A stretch of 64,000 nucleotides of DNA, taken from Sindora glabra. Taxonomy: Eukaryota > Streptophyta > Magnoliopsida > Fabales > Fabaceae. Shown here piece after piece: positions 58,825 through 64,000 of this stretch. Within the stretch, counting starts at the first letter, position 1, and each line of letters opens with the position of its first letter. A model generated the notes under the pieces. It was not told the DNA's origin. It searched no databases and worked only from the letters and a program-made list of their open reading frames with translations. Made by a program: the position numbers and the translations under genes. The stretch lies in contig CM035228.1 in the NCBI GenBank assembly GCA_020226215.1, forward strand, positions 60,175,989 to 60,239,988. The letters run 5' to 3'.

Positions 58825-59925
58825 ACACATAATGAGATGAGCCACATCATATAATATTTTTCTCTCTTTTGATTTTCATACTTGGTGCATTGTCATGACT
58901 GCGTAGGCATGATGTTATCTTGGGTGTTCTTGTACTAGAAATTCTTATATAGAATCAACACAAGATAACCCTTACTTCTAGTTATTTGTATTATGCCTTA
59001 GATGCCTTAGATTCTCCTATATACACTTTTCATTTGCAAATCTAATCCCCCACAAGCTTTATTACAAGCTCAGATTGCCATCCTCATATGCATAGCATCC
59101 ACACTTATGATGTTACCAAAATTAATTTCATAACGAACATGTCTCAAATACTAGCATAATTATGTATATGTCAACAAATCTTCCTTTTGCCTCCATATCA
59201 CTTTGATTTGAAACAGTTGCTTTTCTAGTATTTTATCCTTTAGATCATATATATCATGATCATAGGATGCATACTAAAGTAGCGAACACCGTATCATTTC
59301 TCTATGATATCATTAAAGTCAAAGGGTATCTTTGAAAAGAATTTTTCTTTTTTGGACTCATACAATAATAAACCAGGGATTTTTCACTTGCTTTATGTTT
59401 GCAGTTCTTTTTGCATATACCATAAATCACATGCTACGGTGTTCCCTTATAGCATAAGGCATATGTCAATTTTATTAGTAACACCGTACAAACTTTAGTT
59501 CAGGTATACATAATACCTAACATAAATTCTTTCACATTATTCGATTCCTTTTGATGTCTGTATGTGAAGAATTCATTGTCTGGCCGTAGGTATTGTGGAA
59601 GATGGGAGAATCTACAATTTAATCCATATTTTTATTTTAGATCTCATCTCAACTTTATCTTATTGAGGTAACATATTTTATTTTGTGTTACTTCTCTATC
59701 AAAACATAACATTTCTTATAGTTATATTAGTAAACACATGTCTTATCTTCGCCCACTCCTTATGAGCGTCAGAGGTGGTTGTTCATGTGAGAGAATCAAC
59801 CTTATCTGTACGACATACTAGACATGCGTATACTCATACACATATTATAACACTTGTAACTGAATAAAAACATACTTTATTCATTTTAATTTCAGAAATG
59901 TTCAATTATATTCTACGCATACTAA
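58825..59925 (-). other. Copia E 3' non-coding region
   Basis: About 1.1 kb between RNase H and the polypurine tract. I see no ORF or family motif on either strand; open frames such as 59304-59498 look fortuitous. Confidence 0.5.
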
Positions 59926-60340
59926 GATTTTACATGCTCAATATATACATCTCTATGTATAGCCTTAGTGAAAGGATCTACTATCATCTTTTGTATAAGA
60001 ATGTATTGAATGGTGGCCTTTTTCTATGTTATTGCATCTCTTACAAAATGATACTTTATGTCTATATGCTTAGTTTTGCTATGGTACTTTAGATCCTTAG
60101 TGTAAGTGATGGCTACCTGACTGTTACAATATATCAGGATGGGGTTTAAATTCTCACCATAAATCTCTAAATGTTCTATAAATCTCTTCAGCCATATTGC
60201 CTCTTGTACTACTATAGAACATGTCACAAACTTTGCTTCCATTTTTAATAATGTAATGTATCTATGCTTCTTGCTACACCATGATATGACACCATTATTT
60301 AGCAAGAAAGAGTAACATGATGTGGATTTTTGCTCATGTA
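59926..60340 (-). pseudogene. Copia E RNase H
   Basis: The open frame 60024-60305 reads VISWCSKKHRYITLLKMEAK, FVTCSIVVQEAIWLKRFIEH, IYCNSQVAITYTKDLKYHSK and TKHIDIKYHFVRDAIT. This is the classic copia RNase H, with the CDSQAAI Asp replaced by Asn. IVDPFTKAI and DVYIEHVKS near 59930-60010 end the polyprotein. Confidence 0.92.
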
Positions 60341-61480
60341 GGTCTCTAACCTAATCTGCATCAGAATATCCAACTAAGCATAAATTATCTCCTTCATAGC
60401 ATAACGCGTAGTCAACAGTGCCTTTCAAATATCTCAATATTATCTCAACAGCTTTTTAATGTTTTTATCTAGGGTTTGACTGGTATCTGCTTACGAGTTC
60501 GACCGCATGAAAAATATCCAATCTAGTATACATCATTACATACATTAAACTTCCAATCATACTAGAATAAAGAACTCTTTCTATTGATTTCTTCTCAAAT
60601 TCATTTTGAGGGCATATTTCTTAACTAAATGGTTTACTTTTTTTTATAGAGGTATCCATGGGTTTGCAATCTTTCATATTGAATTTCTTAAAAATTCTCC
60701 ATTTATAACTTTCTTGAGAAAGAGAAATAAGTTTTTTAGAGCGATCTCTGAAGATTTTGACTCCAAGAATGTAATCTGCTTCACCAATGTCTTTCATCTC
60801 AAAATTCGAGGATAACCATTCCTTAATAGCCATAATCGAATTCATGTTATTCCTAACTAATAGTATATCATCCATATAAAGGGATAATATCACAAGATTA
60901 CCTTTATGCCACTTGATATAAACACGATAGTCTTCCTCAATCATTTGAAAGTTATAAACAATTGTTTGGATGATTGTTTAAGTTTATAAATGGAACTTTG
61001 GAGTCTACAAACTTTCTTTTCTTCTCCTTTTTATATGAAACCTACTAGTTATTCCATGTACATTTCTTCATCCAATTCTCCATTAAGAAAAGCGATTTTT
61101 ACATCCATTTGATGTAATTCTAAATCTAGATTTGCTACTATGGCTAGGAGTAATCTTATCAAATTGAAATGTACAATAGGTGGGAATCTATCCTCATAAT
61201 CTATTCCTTCTTATTGGGTATATCCCTTTGTAACTAGTCAAGCTTTATACCTTTCAATTGATCCATCTGCCGTTCTTTTAATTTTAAGAACTCACTTGTT
61301 CCCAATTGCCTTTTAGCCAGATGATAGGTCAACTAGCTCTTAAACTTGGTTAGTTTTTATTGATTCTATTTCTTCCTCCATTACTTTCTTCCAATGTTCC
61401 TTAGCAGGGGAACTTAGAGCCTATTGAACTATTCTTAGCTCTTGTTCATCTTGAGGAGTAACCATAAGAGTTTATCTTTC
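60341..61480 (-). pseudogene. Copia E reverse transcriptase
   Basis: RVT_2-type RT. Blocks from high to low coordinates are LVTKGYTQ-stop-EGIDYEDRF (about 61195-61240), LHQMDVKIAFLNGELDEEMY (about 61050-61115), VCRLQSSIYKLKQSS (about 60975-61015) and LSLYMDDILLVRNN (catalytic YMDD, about 60855-60890). MKDIGEADYILGVKIFRDRS and KKLISLSQESY follow. The longest open piece is 60621-60944. Stops and a frameshift near 60600-60620 break it. Confidence 0.93.
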
Positions 61481-61850
61481 AATTGAAAAACATCTTTTGG
61501 ATGCATTTCCTCTTTTACTTTTTTGCGGTGGGATCTCTTGTACTATATCATCTCTAAATACAGGGTCCTAACTCATTCTCTCAAAGCTCCGACTTGAATT
61601 GGCAGGTATTCTTTGAGAGCTCTCACTTGGATAAGATGGATAAAATTCAATATTATTATCTATTTGATCTTGTAACTCATAAAAAGATACAGTGCGATCA
61701 ATTTCTTCTTTGCTAAGAAACTCACTTTCTAAAAATGTGTCATCTCTCGATTTAAGTTCTGTTACTGTTCTCTCCTCATCTTCACCAATGAAAATGTATC
61801 CTTTAGATAGTTCTAATTATCTTATAAAGATATATTTCTTCCCTCTTGAA
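61481..61850 (-). pseudogene. Copia E INT-RT linker
   Basis: The segment joining integrase and RT is expected to be variable. Only scattered copia linker traces are visible here; stops are dense. Confidence 0.5.
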
Positions 61851-62640
61851 CCTAATTTTCATATCTATGGGAAGTATCATGGACATATGCAGTAGACACC
61901 TATGGTTTGAGAATACTCAAATCAGGTTTACGCTTTGTCCATAGTTCATAGGGTGTGGATGTACTAAACTTTGAGGGCATACGGTTAAGTATAAAAGTGG
62001 CTATTAAAATGGCATCTCCCTAATATGAAAATGGTAGATTTGCCTGTATCATCATTAACCTAACCATGTCTAGAAGAGTCCTATTTCTTCTTTTAGTTAC
62101 TCCATTTTGTTGTAGAGTGTCAGGGATTGTCAATTATCTTATTATCCCTTTCTCTTCATAGAGCTCTTTAAATTGTTTAGATAAATATTCACGTCCATGA
62201 TTAGACCTAAGTGCTTTAACTTTATTGTCTATTTAATTTTTGACTTCATTTAAATAACATCTGAAACATTCTAATGCTTCTGACTTATGTGAAATCAAAT
62301 AGATATGACCATATCGTGAGTAATTATCAATGAAAGTGATAAAGTACAAAGCTCAATGTCTTGCCCTCACGCTCAAAGGACCACATATATCTGAGTGAAT
62401 TACCAAGCTCTATAAGTAATCACCAAGCTCCATGTCTTGCCCTCACACTCAAAGGACCACATATATCGGAGTGAATTAGTTGCAATAGAGTTTCTACCCT
62501 AGTTCCTTTTCCAAATGATTTTCTAGTTGATTTATCAGTTAAACAATGTTCACACAAGGACATTTCCAATTTCGAAATGGGGCCTAGCAATCTTTCTTTT
62601 ATTAGTTTAATCATCCTATTTTGATTTATATGTCCTAGTC
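61851..62640 (-). pseudogene. Copia E integrase with duplicated first-Asp motif
   Basis: Pre-integrase end: LLGPISKLEMSLCEHCLTDK. Then LLQLIHSDICGPLSVRARHG (62420-62490). A 76-base tandem duplication repeats HSDICGPLSVRARH out of frame at 62345-62402. The core continues FIDNYSRYGHIYLISHKSEA (about 62275-62335), LRSNHGREYLSKQFK (about 62170-62215; usual RSD as RSN) and LQQNGVTKRRNRTLLDMVR (about 62065-62120; usual GVAERRN Glu as Lys). YELWTKRKPDLSILKP is near 61930-61975. Confidence 0.92.
62345..62480. repeat. 76-base tandem duplication inside copia E integrase
   Basis: AAGCTCAATGTCTTGCCCTC (62349) recurs as AAGCTCCATGTCTTGCCCTC (62425), and both copies run through ACCACATATATCNGAGTGAA. Period 76 is not a multiple of three, so it shifts the frame. 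Confidence 0.93.
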
Positions 62641-63075
62641 TAGTGTATTAAATGTCCATCTCAACATTTAAATTGGAAGTGGAAGCAGTAAAGCAATCGA
62701 AAGTAGCATTGTTAACAACATCCAAAATGACAAATCCATCAGAAATAAAGCTAGAACTATAAAATATATTATCTTTAAAAATGTCAGCAATATTTTAATG
62801 AAAATTAACTAAAAATCTAAAACTAAGTAAGGAACAAACAGAAACCAAATTCCATCGAATGTTAGGTGTATAAGGTACATCATGCAAGATTAAGGTTCTT
62901 CCTTCATGCAAATCGAATTTCCATGTACCAATGTCTTTAACCTTAATCCTCACATTGTTTCTAATGTAAAGCCATTTGCTTTAACTTGACAAATGACGAC
63001 ATTCTATGTAGGATTCTCAATCCTTACTCACGTAGTTTGTCGCACTTGAATCCAAAATCTACAAAGGATGAGATT
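62641..63075 (-). pseudogene. Copia E protease region
   Basis: The active-site block reads stop-ILDSSATNYVSKD (63020-63060), equivalent to WILDSGATNHVS: Trp has become a stop and the active-site Gly is Ser. The region down to 62640 would be the rest of protease and the linker to pre-integrase; it is recognisable only by position. Confidence 0.8.
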
Positions 63076-63987
63076 CTGTTAGAAAAATAGTACTAGAAAC
63101 ATATGAAAAATGTTTGAAATCAATGTCCATTAATAACTTGTTTTATTAATTTTGTTGAGTGCAATCTTGAGTAAAATGGCCCATTCTTTGGTAGGCATAA
63201 CATTTGATCTTCTTGATATCAAAGTTCCTTGTGCCCTGTTTTCTTTTCTTCTTCTTAAAGGTTTTCTTACCTTGAGAATTGGGCCCTATTTTATCTTTTG
63301 AAACATTTTACCTTTCTTGGATTTAGGCTTAGAACTAGAGGGACCCGCTTCCTCTGCCATATATGCTTGCCTAAAGGACCTATAAGCCCTTAAATGTTTA
63401 TCCTCAAGTTCCAGGTGTCTCGCCACATCATCAAAAGTTACAATGCTTTCGTTGTGAGTCAAGTTGACCTTCATATGTTCCCAATTGACAAGTGACCTAA
63501 TCACTGCTTGCATTTGTTGCTCATCAGAAAGTGCAAGTCTTGCAGCTTTCAGCTCACATATCATGTTTGATATTTCACATAAATGTTGTTTCATCAGTAT
63601 GTTAAGTCAAAGTTTGTATATGTCAAATTTGATTGTAAGTCTTTTTAGTTTGGTGGTAGAAATACTACCAAATTTCTCTTTTAGGGCAATGCAAATTCCT
63701 TGAGCAGTTAGGTAATTTTCATATTCATACATGAGGTCATCCGCCATTACGCTTAAAAGTGTAATGCAAGCAATATTATTCTTTTTCCTCCAAACAGTAT
63801 ACACCTCAGCATCTTTTCTATGCTAAGCTATGTTTCCATTTTCAGGTTCTAACATGACATTATTTAAGACTTCTAGAGTATCTTTCTACTCTAAAATATA
63901 TGATATTTTTTGATACCAAATGTTCCAATTGTCCCCATTCAATTTGTCATCCTTGTTTAATTCAGCAATTACGTTCTTGCTGGCCAT
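63076..63987 (-). pseudogene. Copia E gag (UBN2 type) with CCHC knuckle
   Basis: The start codon is the reverse ATG at 63985-63987: MASKNVIAELNKDDKLNGDN, WNIWYQKISYILE, then a stop. It continues VYTVWRKKNNIACITLLSVM, EYENYLTAQGICIALKEKFG (63607-63804) and, after a frameshift near 63600, MKQHLCEISNMICELKAARL, SDEQQMQAVIRSLVNWEHMK and VARHLELEDKHLR (63286-63594). The knuckle CYAYQRMGHFTQDC (63160-63205) has its second Cys changed to Tyr. Domain order and sequence are typical copia gag. Confidence 0.92.
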
Positions 63988-64000
63988 TCTGTTAAATATT

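Larger units (their letters stand above)
58395..64000 (-). mobile_element. Ty1/copia LTR retrotransposon E, 3' part, runs off the window
   Basis: A reverse-strand copia element with, from the left, a 413-bp 3' LTR, polypurine tract, long 3' non-coding region, RNase H, RT, INT, protease and gag. The gag start is at 63987. The leader and 5' LTR lie right of the window. It differs from copia B in LTR and in protein sequence. All domains carry stops. Confidence 0.92.

Overview
The window looks like a piece of a flowering-plant nuclear genome. It is very AT-rich, has no compact bacterial-style gene arrangement, and almost everything recognisable is a decayed plant LTR retrotransposon (Ty1/copia and Ty3/gypsy) or a DNA-transposon remnant. 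I found no intact host protein gene, no tRNA or rRNA gene and no CRISPR array. Every coding stretch carries stops, frameshifts or lost catalytic residues, so all are called pseudogenes. The sequence alone does not fix the species.

Layout. 1-1354: reverse-strand start of a Ty3/gypsy gag and its leader. 1355-10356: a forward copia-type LTR fragment (family A) split by a complete reverse-strand copia element (B, 1506-9481) that has two LTRs, PBS, PPT, gag, PR, INT, RT and RNase H. 10357-30460: an AT-rich zone of decayed non-coding DNA. It holds several local duplications, (AT)25 and (GA)19 microsatellites, a probable CACTA DNA transposon (about 12.99-20.0 kb) with a DUF4216-like transposon-ORF relic and subterminal repeats, and a possible 0.8-kb terminal-inverted-repeat element.

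30.46-58.39 kb: two head-to-tail copies of a Ty3/gypsy element resembling the Tat group. Each has gag-PR-RT-RH-INT on the reverse strand and an additional ORF on the opposite (forward) strand beyond INT. Copy 2 is interrupted inside that antisense ORF by a 12.4-kb Athila-like Ty3/gypsy element (42046-54433) with diverged LTRs, a tRNA-Asp-type PBS relic and imperfect 5-bp target duplications. The Athila-like element is itself interrupted in its protease region by a solo LTR of family A (48632-50101) with a perfect CATGG target duplication. From 58395 to the window end, the 3' part of another reverse-strand copia element (E) cuts off copy 2.

The layers give a relative chronology: Tat-like copies first, then the Athila-like element, then the solo-LTR family. 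On the left, the family A LTR came before copia B. Within each element the parts follow the usual logic: gag for the particle, PR for processing, RT/RNase H for cDNA synthesis, INT for insertion, and LTRs for transcription. None looks autonomous today. The least ordinary points are the antisense ORF shared by the Tat-like copies, their LTR-less junction, a microhomology deletion beside copia B, and the repeated loss of integrase catalytic acids by G-to-A changes.
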